A stretch of 64,000 nucleotides of DNA from PALSA-1006 sp041660815 (lineage in GTDB: Bacteria; Pseudomonadota; Gammaproteobacteria; Burkholderiales; Gallionellaceae), in NCBI GenBank assembly GCA_041660815.1, contig JBAZVN010000013.1, positions 1 to 64,000 on the forward strand, given 5' to 3'. Position 1 is the stretch's first letter, and the number at the start of each line of letters is the position of its first letter. Shown in pieces: positions 1 through 5,954 of this stretch. Under the pieces are notes generated by a model, which was not told where the DNA came from, ran no database searches, and saw only the letters and a program-made list of their open reading frames with translations. The position numbers and the translations under genes were made by a program.

Positions 1-127
1 AATATCGCCACGTTGATCACTCCTGTTTGCTCCCGCTCAAGTTATGAGCAGGACAGTATCTATACGTGGGTCAAATTTGGATGCAATTTACTGCGGTAGG
101 TGGGTCAGTTTTGGACGCAATTCAACA
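1..127. mobile_element. End of an IS21-like insertion sequence (rest lies outside the window)
   Basis: Two similar 25-base blocks, at 66-90 and 100-124, share the pattern GTGGGTCA..TTTGGA.GCAATT and are spaced 34 bases apart. Multiple short subterminal repeats containing GTGGGTCA (TGACCCAC on the other strand) are typical of IS21-family ends. Read on the minus strand, the sequence begins TGTTGAATTGCG at about 127, and IS21 ends begin with TG. The element therefore seems to extend leftwards out of the window, where istA/istB would lie. No transposase coding is visible here, so the family call rests only on the terminal repeats. Confidence 0.5.
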
Positions 128-388
128 GACTCAATCAGAAAAATACTTAACCCACTTAATAATGCCATCAGCAGTCCTAACGCATTCTATGGATATGATT
201 TAGTGATTTATGGTTACTCAAAAAGCTTTGCTGACGAATCTTCTCATCCAGATAAGATTGAGTATCGATTCTTGATGCCTCAAGATGCAGTGCGGAAGTA
301 CAAGGAAAAAGATATTTCCGGCCAACAACTTTTGGACGCGTCCGTGATTCTTATGAACGATGAACGCATCGAATTGAAGCTTCAGTGA
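128..388 (+). pseudogene. 3' remnant of an unknown gene interrupted by the IS end
   Basis: An open frame of 114 codons runs from position 44 to 388, but its first 28 codons lie inside the IS terminal repeats. The remaining 86 or so residues (from DSIRKILNPLNN to the C-terminal ELKLQ) look like the end of a soluble protein cut off by the insertion. No family is recognised. It could instead be a coincidental open frame. Confidence 0.35.
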
Positions 389-792
389 GCAGTGCTACAA
401 AACCCTGTACGAGAACTCACCCAACGTGAACTATTACGTAAGTTCCTCATATGCGAAAGAGGCTTTTATAATCCGGGCAAGTTTGAATTCTAACTTCAAG
501 GAGTGGTAAGGATTGAGTGGGATCCCGATAGGAGAGGATTGTGCGTATGGAGAGGAATGGGTAAAAAAACAAGCCTCACTACTTCGATTTTAGTTTCTTT
601 ACAAACCAGAATGAAGCAGCTAAAAACAATCACTCGTACTGGTAATGTTAATGTGGGGCTAATGATCTTCGAACTTTTTTGCAGGGTTTTGCATGACTTA
701 CTTGCTAGCCCTCACCTTGCACTAAAATATACCAGAAACGTTCACCGGCCTATAAGCTACGACAGCAATTGTCGGCAGATAGTCAATTCAAC
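389..792. other. Gene-poor stretch, nothing convincing
   Basis: A 97-codon frame at 503-796 (GTG start) exists. It has no properly spaced ribosome-binding site and no recognisable motif, and it runs into the end of the convergent nuclease gene. I see no hairpin terminator or repeat here. It is probably degraded DNA next to the IS insertion. Confidence 0.4.
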
Positions 793-1581
793 TTAGGTAA
801 TGAGTTGTATCACGCGAATGATTCCAGGAAGTAGAGGCTTCATGCGATGAATCGTTGTTATTTGGCTCATGTGTAGGCGGTCGGTTGTTTTGATTTCTGC
901 CCACAGCATTTCGGAGCCCTTAGTCATTGTCAGATCAGGCCATCCTGCACGGTATAAGTAAGGGTCTTCCATAATGGCTGATGTGATTTGTGCCAAATGC
1001 TCTGCTCCGAGTGTGTCGAAGAGCGAAGCAATGGCGGAGGGAGTTAGTCCCGGATACCATTCCTGTACCATGAGCGAGCTATAGATTTCACTAAAGTGCT
1101 GAACAACTTGCTGCGAATCTGCGGAACGAATTTCGCTCAAAATCAAGTCAGAGTGTTCATGAAGGATAGTTAGTTGTGCCTCCGTGAATCGGGTACAGGC
1201 ATCCTGCCTAGAACCAAATGTGTTGAGGCGTGCTAATACATTCAAAGCGGCAGATCGAATGAGAAGAAGTATCGGGCCGCCTTCGCAATAACCACCATCA
1301 TATCCGAATGATGAAAAATGTCGCCATGATGCAAGTTCGGGGGTTTTCTGAAAGTTTAGGCCATACAATTTTTCATGGATAATGCCTAAATGATGGCACT
1401 GCTCTGCCAGTGGCAACATCACAATAGCCTGCTTCCAACCGTTGTGATTGAGCGTACCCGATGAGTCCGCAAGTCCCCGCTTAACCAAGCCAGTGATTGT
1501 GTTTGCCTTGGCAGAAATTGTCTTACTGCGGATTAAGTCACGCAGCGCCTGCTTCATTTCAGGGGTTAGTGGGCGTGTCAT
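793..1581 (-). CDS. VRR-NUC domain nuclease-like protein
   Basis: This 262-residue protein ends in a segment of VRR-NUC (PD-(D/E)XK) type. From about residue 210 it shows AGWPDLTM, then AEIKTTD, then a downstream SQ in a helix, matching the family pattern GxPDL...(E)xK...Q that supplies the metal-binding Asp, Glu and Lys. The N-terminal 200 residues are helical and not recognised; family members often carry a similar alpha-helical region there. VRR-NUC proteins act on branched or damaged DNA and also occur in phages and restriction-like loci. It starts at an ATG at 1581 with only a weak ribosome-binding site. It sits downstream of a membrane-anchored protein on the same strand and next to an IS end, so a defence or mobile-element role is possible but not shown. 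Confidence 0.7.
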   Translation of the reverse strand: MTRPLTPEMKQALRDLIRSKTISAKANTITGLVKRGLADSSGTLNHNGWKQAIVMLPLAEQCHHLGIIHEKLYGLNFQKTPELASWRHFSSFGYDGGYCEGGPILLLIRSAALNVLARLNTFGSRQDACTRFTEAQLTILHEHSDLILSEIRSADSQQVVQHFSEIYSSLMVQEWYPGLTPSAIASLFDTLGAEHLAQITSAIMEDPYLYRAGWPDLTMTKGSEMLWAEIKTTDRLHMSQITTIHRMKPLLPGIIRVIQLIT

Positions 1582-1617
1582 GACTTGTTGGAGTTTCCCC
1601 TTAACGCTGACCTTCTG

Positions 1618-1704
1618 CTACCGCCTCAAAGAGGCATCAAAGAGGCCAGCTTTGACTTCAGAAAGAAGACTTTCAACGTCTCCATAATTTGCAGAATGAA
1701 GCAT
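1618..1704 (-). CDS. Possible 28-residue small protein
   Basis: A short frame starting ATG at 1704 and ending TAG at 1618 encodes MLHSANYGDVESLLSEVKAG and a few more residues, ending RR. It lies in the 134-base gap between the two larger minus-strand genes and has no clear ribosome-binding site. It may be chance or a relic of a longer gene. Nothing supports a function. Confidence 0.2.
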   Translation of the reverse strand: MLHSANYGDVESLLSEVKAGLFDASLRR

Positions 1705-1715
1705 AGCGTAGGTAG

Positions 1716-2519
1716 TCAAATTGGTGGCTTCGTTATATTTTTGAGCTTGTACCATTTTGAATATATTGCCCACTTAATTTCATCCCATTTTTCTTTATAA
1801 GTACGTGTCAAACCTCGATATTCGTATCGAATACTCTTAAGGACAGATACATAGGGATCATCAACTGTTTCTTCTTCAAATGGCTGGCAGGAACTCGTAT
1901 TTAGAGTTTGCAAAGAAATATATTGATGTCTTACACGGTCAGCAGTGGTATTTTGAGCCTCGTGCAATCTTTTTCTTATGGTGTCAGAAAAGAATGAAAG
2001 ATTTTCTCCTATGTAGCTAAATACGTAGTCAAATTTCTCTCTAAATTCCTCATTTTCAATACAAAAGACTGGCGACTGGTTATGAGACATTACAGTTTCC
2101 CAAGATTGATCAGAAATGGCCTTGTTATATTTTGAAAATTCATCTATTACCAAATTTCGGAAATCTTGTTTCTCCTTTTCATTTTGTATGTGTGGTGGGA
2201 TATCAAAGCCGTATCCAAGAAATTGAGCCATATCATGAGACTTAGCATGCTCTCTCACGGCCTTTTCTAGTACCTTATCTTCCGACTCATATTCCTGATC
2301 TTTCAACTTATTGTATTCATACATCAATAGCCATTCACTGGTGCTATAGATTTTGTCGTAAATTCTAATTTTTTCAATTTTTCTCCCTTTTGCATATACA
2401 ACCATGCTCCCAAGAATTGATGCTAAGGAAAGAAAGAACGCCAAATCTACTTTTGTGTCCAACGAAATCAAGTGATCGCTCCGAAAAAATAAAGTGTATG
2501 GCACATGAGTGTCACCCAA
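1716..2519 (-). CDS. Membrane-anchored hypothetical protein
   Basis: A protein of about 267 residues with one hydrophobic segment at about residues 26-43 (LAFFLSLASILGSMVVYAKG). A long charged, helical, probably cytoplasmic region follows. The C-terminal part contains many aromatic residues (KEKWDEIKWAIYSKWYKL). I do not recognise the family. The start is uncertain: the frame opens at a TTG (2519) and a GTG lies at 2504; neither has a strong ribosome-binding site. It is followed on the same strand by the VRR-NUC gene 134 bases downstream. A membrane-anchored sensor next to a nuclease is an arrangement also seen in defence loci, but no catalytic motif is visible here. Confidence 0.6.
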   Translation of the reverse strand: MGDTHVPYTLFFRSDHLISLDTKVDLAFFLSLASILGSMVVYAKGRKIEKIRIYDKIYSTSEWLLMYEYNKLKDQEYESEDKVLEKAVREHAKSHDMAQFLGYGFDIPPHIQNEKEKQDFRNLVIDEFSKYNKAISDQSWETVMSHNQSPVFCIENEEFREKFDYVFSYIGENLSFFSDTIRKRLHEAQNTTADRVRHQYISLQTLNTSSCQPFEEETVDDPYVSVLKSIRYEYRGLTRTYKEKWDEIKWAIYSKWYKLKNITKPPI

Positions 2520-2795
2520 GTTGGGGAAATTTACTCTTTTGCATTGACGGCTTAGTCCACAAGTCCGTTATCATGTATTTTACTCACCAACGCCCACAAT
2601 TCTAACAGCAGCAGTCACTCGATTCTAAATGTATGGATCACAAAAAAGCCCCCAATAACCCGACGCCTTGACGCTTCCCTTATGCTGCATGAGGTTGAGA
2701 GCAACGAGTAAGAATTCCGGCGTCAGGTTCGTCGAGTTCGTCAGGTGATTTATAGAATTTTTCGAAGCTGCTACCACTGCCACCCCCTCGCTGCG
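2520..2795. other. Intergenic stretch before the GC-rich repeat
   Basis: No supported gene. The stretch contains direct and inverted scraps around 2700-2750 (ATTCCGGCGTCAGGTTCGTC, then GTTCGTCAGG) and leads into the long GC-rich repeat that starts at about 2796. Confidence 0.3.
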
Positions 2796-3105
2796 CGCCC
2801 CCAGAAAACTGCCCCAGCTGCAGCCCCAACTTACACCGGATGGCTACCCCCTACCTGCGCCGCCAGCTGCTGCCAGTCGGGTACACATCGGGCAACTCTG
2901 GGTCGGCGGCGAGTAGGGGCGGCTGCAGTTTTCGGTGGCTGGGGCATGCGGTGGGGGCAGGGTGGGAGGGGCGGCAGTTTTTCAGAACTTGCAGAACTCG
3001 CAGAACTGTCAGGATCAAAGGTGGTAAAGCCGGTGATCCCGGTGTTTATGCCTACCACCTTCGCCGCCTTTACCGGTTTTCTGGCCGGAGTTCCTGGCGG
3101 AGTTG
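2796..3105. repeat. GC-rich repeat, long copy A
   Basis: A 310-base block that aligns over its whole length with 8812-9110. Shared landmarks are CGGATGGCTACCCCCTACCTG, GCTGCAGTTTTCGG, GGTGGGGGC.GGGTGGGAGG, AGAACTTGCAGAACT, GGATCAAAGGTGGT, and a 3' core reading GTGTTTATGC.TACC..CTTCGCCGCC. Shorter copies of the 3' part lie at 3707-3847 and 11009-11073. The 3' end (TTTTCTGGCCGGAGTTCCTGGCGGA) stops about 70 bases before the start of the next gene at 3172. Open frames in it on both strands are low-complexity and are not genes. Confidence 0.8.
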
Positions 3106-3122
3106 GCCGAAGTGGGTATTGT

Positions 3123-3146
3123 GTGAAATACTGCACAATATTTCAC
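3123..3146. promoter_or_regulatory. Palindrome, candidate operator of the UPF0158-like gene
   Basis: GTGAAATA and TATTTCAC form a perfect 8-base dyad separated by 8 bases, 26 bases upstream of the ATG at 3172. Position and symmetry fit a repressor site overlapping the promoter. No regulator is identified. Confidence 0.4.
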
Positions 3147-3171
3147 TGCACTAAAGAATGGAGAGTTTGTC

Positions 3172-3657
3172 ATGACCACATTGAAAATTGACCATACCTT
3201 ATTCATGCTTACCTTCTCAGCTGATTCTGATTATCACGAAGAATGCAAGTTTATCGAAACCTATTTAAATAAACGCTCAGGTGAGGTAATGACCATTTAT
3301 ACCGATAGAGAAAGGGCAGAAAATTTATATGGCAAGGATGCAGTTGTTGAATTTAGGAAAAACAAAAATAAACTACGCGCATCACCGAATAACTATTTGC
3401 GTATTCCCAGTATGGATCATGGTGAGCATCATGATTTGCTGAAAGAATTTCTATGTACCAATTGGACTGAGGATGAAGTGGCTCGAAATCATGCAAGTAA
3501 CGTTTATTACTCGCGCAGATCAATCGGATTTTGGTTGAAGAATGTTGGGGATGATAAGGCTATTACTGCATACATGAATTATGCGGCGGAAGCACCAGAA
3601 GGTTCTGCCGAGCGATTTTTACATGAAAATGGAATTGTTGATTTTGTGTGGGGATGA
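3172..3657 (+). CDS. UPF0158-like protein
   Basis: This 161-residue soluble protein has the general layout of UPF0158: an N-terminal segment reading YLNKRSGEVMTIYTD, a central IPSMDHGEHHDLLKEFLC, then SRRSIGFWLKNVGDD, and a C-terminal helix ending ERFLHENGIVDFVW. Family members share a xYLD.xTGEV start, a (I/L)P....E...M..F block, and end in (W)L.E.GI. The biochemical role of the family is unknown. The ATG at 3172 follows GGAGAG at good spacing. The gene stands alone as a cassette between two copies of the GC-rich repeat, with its own palindromic upstream site. The assignment is from pattern only. Confidence 0.55.
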   Translation: MTTLKIDHTLFMLTFSADSDYHEECKFIETYLNKRSGEVMTIYTDRERAENLYGKDAVVEFRKNKNKLRASPNNYLRIPSMDHGEHHDLLKEFLCTNWTEDEVARNHASNVYYSRRSIGFWLKNVGDDKAITAYMNYAAEAPEGSAERFLHENGIVDFVWG

Positions 3658-3706
3658 GTGAAATTTGCACTATAAGTTAATGGGATGGATTACCTGATAG
3701 TGGATC

Positions 3707-3847
3707 AAGAGGGTGGTAGTTTTTCAGGATGCGCAGAATTGACAGAACTGGCGGATTCAAAGTGGTGATGCCGGTGATCCCGGTGTTTATGCGTACCGCC
3801 TTCGCCGCCTTTACCGGGTTTTCTGGCGGGAGCTTCTGGCGGAATAT
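3707..3847. repeat. GC-rich repeat, short copy C
   Basis: Corresponds to the 3' half of the long repeat: GGTGGTAGTTTTTCAGGATG, CAGAACTGGCGGATTCAAAG, then the core TGTTTATGCGTACCGCCTTC and TTTTCTGGCGGGAGCTTCTG. Unlike the other copies it is not followed closely by a gene start; it runs into the 24-base tandem repeat and the 1.1-kb direct repeat. Confidence 0.75.
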
Positions 3848-3854
3848 TTCGGGA

Positions 3855-3902
3855 AATTCCAGTTCGCCAGCACACCAGAATTCCAGTTCGCCAGCACGCC
3901 AG
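3855..3902. repeat. 24-base tandem repeat, two units
   Basis: Two adjacent units starting AATTCCAGTTCGCCAGCAC differ at one base (ACCAG and GCCAG). Only the last CCAGCAC.CCAGCACTCCGC part has a counterpart in the second island unit near 9822. Confidence 0.7.
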
Positions 3903-4142
3903 CACTCCGCAGAATCTGCCGCCCCTACCGCCCCCACTGCTGAATTTCGGCAGGCAGTTCGGGAAAAGTTCGGTGGAAAATTGCACTATCCCGTTGTTTT
4001 ACATGGGGTATACTTATGCCAGCAGGTGAGGGGCAAGCTCTAGGTTCGGTATAGGGTCGGATTGAGAGAAGTGAGCGGGGACTGCAGAAAAAATCTGTTA
4101 CAATTCTTCTGGATAGTTCAATTAAATCAATGAGTTATCTGT

Positions 4143-4188
4143 ACTGTTAATCCGCAGGTCCCTGGTTCGAGTCCAGGTCGGGGAGCCA
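4143..4188 (+). tRNA. 3' fragment of a tRNA-Asn gene (att-site-like remnant)
   Basis: The 46 bases comprise the anticodon-loop half ACTGTTAATCC (GTT anticodon, Asn), variable loop, T-arm CCTGG-TTCGAGT-CCAGG, acceptor strand TCGGGGA, discriminator G and an encoded CCA. The 5' half (acceptor 5' strand, D-arm, 5' anticodon stem) is missing: the upstream bases GAGTTATCTGT do not fit it. A tRNA 3' end without its 5' half is what integration into a tRNA gene leaves at the far side of an element. It cannot give a functional tRNA. No integrase gene is visible in the window. Confidence 0.75.
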
Positions 4189-4240
4189 CTGAATTTTTCG
4201 TGTATTTTCAGGCAGTTACGATGTGATGCACGGACTATTA

Positions 4241-4266
4241 GACCACCTTTGCGGGTGGTTTTTTAG
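4241..4266 (+). terminator. Intrinsic terminator after the tRNA-Asn fragment
   Basis: ACCACC and GGTGGT form a stem with a 6-base loop, followed by TTTTTTA. It is identical in the second copy at 10171-10196 and is probably the original terminator of the tRNA gene carried along with the att region. Confidence 0.75.
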
Positions 4267-4467
4267 TTTCCTCAGAGCAAAATACCGAAAGTCCGCAGGC
4301 CTATGTCCCAAGGCATAGCTGGGAAAACTGCAAAATGTACAAAAGTCGGTATAAATTCTTGCTGCAGCTGTGACTGCGGTGGTAACAAAAAACAGGGGAA
4401 CTGCGGGTGATCCTTTCAACGAGGGGTGATCCTAGTGGGTTTCAACAAATATTAAGGAGCAACACCA

Positions 4468-5013
4468 GTGACCAACGCACAACGCAAAGCACTTAGCCGC
4501 ATGGCATTAAGTAACAACAGCAAGACTGAACCAACGCTTAGCAGCGTGTTACCTACACTTAGCAGCTCGTTCTGCCCGCATGAGGCAGGCGCGTATTACC
4601 TTGCAACGGTGGGGACTGTTAGTAAGGTCATCAAGCTATTCGCCAAGAATATCGAGCCGCCCGAATACACCTACGCTATCACCACCATTCATTTTGAACA
4701 AGATACTGATACCGGCAAATGGATCTGGTTTGATGGTAAGGAAAAGCTATCCCCACGCAAAAACCAAGATGGTTGGCGTCTTGGCAGCAAGACGTTATTT
4801 GACACCCGCGAAGAAGCAGAGGCTGAGCTTCAACGCATGATGGTCAAAAACGGTGATCGGGTGACCAAGGTACATGACCTGCCAGACTGTATGACTAAAC
4901 TGAGAAAGATCCGCAGTGCCCACCATCCAGACCGCAATAACCCCGATACCGACCATGATCTCTATCAGGCTGCTGTCGAGAAAATTGACAGGATGCGTGC
5001 GGTGAGTGTGTGA
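4468..5013 (+). CDS. 181-residue protein with J-domain-like HPD tail, copy 1
   Basis: The protein starts at a GTG at 4468, with AAGGAG 10 bases upstream. Residues 1-35 are Ser/Thr-rich and differ most between the two copies. Residues 40-130 (FCPHEAGAYYLATVGTVSKV, later WIWFDGKEKLSPRKNQDGWR, then TREEAEAELQ) form a compact alpha/beta region I do not recognise. The C-terminal part, from about residue 145, reads LRKIRSAHHPDRNNPDTDHD and continues LYQAAVEKIDRMR. This resembles helix II, the HPD loop and helix III of a DnaJ J-domain without helix I. A partial J-domain would suggest contact with an Hsp70, but that is inference. The near-identical paralog is at 10399-10944, each directly behind a tRNA-Asn remnant. 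Confidence 0.75.
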   Translation: MTNAQRKALSRMALSNNSKTEPTLSSVLPTLSSSFCPHEAGAYYLATVGTVSKVIKLFAKNIEPPEYTYAITTIHFEQDTDTGKWIWFDGKEKLSPRKNQDGWRLGSKTLFDTREEAEAELQRMMVKNGDRVTKVHDLPDCMTKLRKIRSAHHPDRNNPDTDHDLYQAAVEKIDRMRAVSV

Positions 5014-5031
5014 ACCACACCGTAATCTGAT

Positions 5032-5178
5032 TTAACTTATTGCCCCCCAATTGGAAAGTGTTCTAATCACTTCGGCCAATACCGCAATTGATACGACACT
5101 ACCTGCGATTGTCCACGGCGATAATTGATCATTCGTCAGTTCGGAAACTCGTTCGGAAATTGGATAGTGAACACGCAT
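5032..5178 (-). CDS. 48-residue small protein (intact copy)
   Basis: An ATG at 5178 opens a frame of 48 residues, beginning MRVHYPISERVSELTNDQLS and followed by a hydrophobic stretch (TIAGSVVSIAVLAEVI) and LSNWGAIS. It lies 16 bases downstream of the 25-residue gene on the same strand. The second copy of this module (14884-15029) has the same start but is frameshifted after residue 22. A single hydrophobic segment suggests a membrane-associated peptide. No homologue is recognised. Confidence 0.5.
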   Translation of the reverse strand: MRVHYPISERVSELTNDQLSPWTIAGSVVSIAVLAEVIRTLSNWGAIS

Positions 5179-5194
5179 AACTTTCTCCGAGTAT

Positions 5195-5272
5195 TTATGC
5201 AGGAACAGTGTGGGTCAGTACAGCAATCCATTCGCCAAGGGTAAGTGTAATCAGTACGATATATTTTTTCAT
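5195..5272 (-). CDS. 25-residue hydrophobic small protein, copy 1
   Basis: An ATG at 5272 preceded by AAAGGAC encodes MKKYIVLITLTLGEWIAVLT followed by HTVPA. The paralog at 15047-15124 is the same length. The two differ at 9 of 78 bases: 6 changes are synonymous, the other three are Leu/Ile, Gly/Ala and Ala/Thr, and there are no indels. That pattern indicates a translated, selected peptide. The sequence looks like a short membrane peptide with a Lys-Lys N-terminus and a conserved HTVPA tail. It is too short for usual gene finders. Confidence 0.6.
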   Translation of the reverse strand: MKKYIVLITLTLGEWIAVLTHTVPA

Positions 5273-5422
5273 GGTATGTCCTTTTATATAGTTGAGTGTT
5301 TTACTCAGTGTGAGTGAGTGGAACTGTAGGGTAAAGTTCAATCCCGACTAATTTAGTGTGACTTTGCCTTGGGGGGAAAAAATGGGCATCCGTTAAGGAC
5401 GCCCGAATTCGAGGAGAGACTT

Positions 5423-5690
5423 ATGAAAGTAGAAGCAGGAGCTCCGAACACTTACATACACTGGTGTCACAGCAAGCATTGTGCCACTGTTGGGTTAAGG
5501 GAATATTACACTTTGCAATTAAAAGGTTAGCCAATTTATATCACTTGATCTCCTGACATACCCCAAGTCAATATGCACCAATATGGTCACTTTTTCGCGA
5601 ATACGACATTAACCTGCCGATGCTGAAGTGCAATTCCTTGATGATACAGTCCTTGATGATACGGTTGCCAGAGTCGGACTGAACTTATCC
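5423..5690 (+). pseudogene. Degraded copy of the 94-residue gene at 15274
   Basis: It begins with the same ribosome-binding site and start (GGAGAGACTTATGAAAGT) and the same MKV.AGAPNTYIH N-terminus as the intact gene, but reaches a TAG at 5528-5530 after 35 codons. Downstream, similarity continues in other frames (CACCAATATGGTCAC, GATGCTGAAGTGCAATTC, TTGATGAT) to about 5690. An upstream hairpin GGGCATCC..GGACGCCC (5390s) is shared with copy 2, with one base pair lost. Confidence 0.7.
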
Positions 5691-5954
5691 CGAGACGAAT
5701 CGGGACACAGAGTATTCCGGCGGATTTATCGCTTCGAATTCAGCGAGACCGGCAATACGCGGATTGAGGGGCAGGTGATCATGCTGGGTTCTGCTGTGGA
5801 GTCTGTGACGATGGATCCTTGTCTGATGCTGGGGTGATTGCTGAGAATGAATACTTTCCTTTCTACTGTGCTGAAAAGATAATCCCCTTCATTAAGGTTT
5901 TTCCCTGTGATCGTAATCGCGTGGACACAACAATATGCCCACGCTGCCCGGCGG
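5691..5954. other. Unassigned stretch between the pseudogene and the lipoprotein gene
   Basis: An open frame continues to 5837 with a peptide containing SGHRVFRRIYRFEFSETGNT, which reads like the C-terminal piece of some other protein fused by chance to the pseudogene. No start signal or family was recognised. No strong terminator for the minus-strand lipoprotein gene was found. Confidence 0.3.

Larger units (their letters stand above)
3891..5013. repeat. 1.1-kb direct repeat, copy 1 (tRNA-Asn remnant plus 181-residue gene)
   Basis: Aligns with 9822-10944 over its full length with scattered substitutions and few small indels, at an offset of about 5930 bases. It contains a leader region of about 250 bases, the tRNA-Asn 3' fragment, a terminator and the 181-residue protein gene. 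It marks the left edge of a tandemly arranged island unit of about 5.9 kb. Confidence 0.85.

Noticed and set aside
503..796. 97-residue protein at 503-796
   Set aside because: GTG start too close to the GGAG, no domain, borders a relic region; not strong enough to list as a gene.
3123..3146. Integron attC site near the cassette starts
   Set aside because: The palindrome is short and central to a promoter region. No attC R/L box consensus (GTTRRRY) pair or integron integrase is seen, and the palindromes of the three cassettes differ.
2745..3206. Several overlapping frames on both strands in the GC-rich repeat
   Set aside because: They are Pro/Arg/Gly-rich, mutually overlapping, not conserved between repeat copies in frame, and lack start signals.
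4143..4188. Complete functional tRNA-Asn gene
   Set aside because: The bases upstream do not provide the acceptor 5' strand (TCCCCGA), D-arm or the 5' side of the anticodon stem in either copy.
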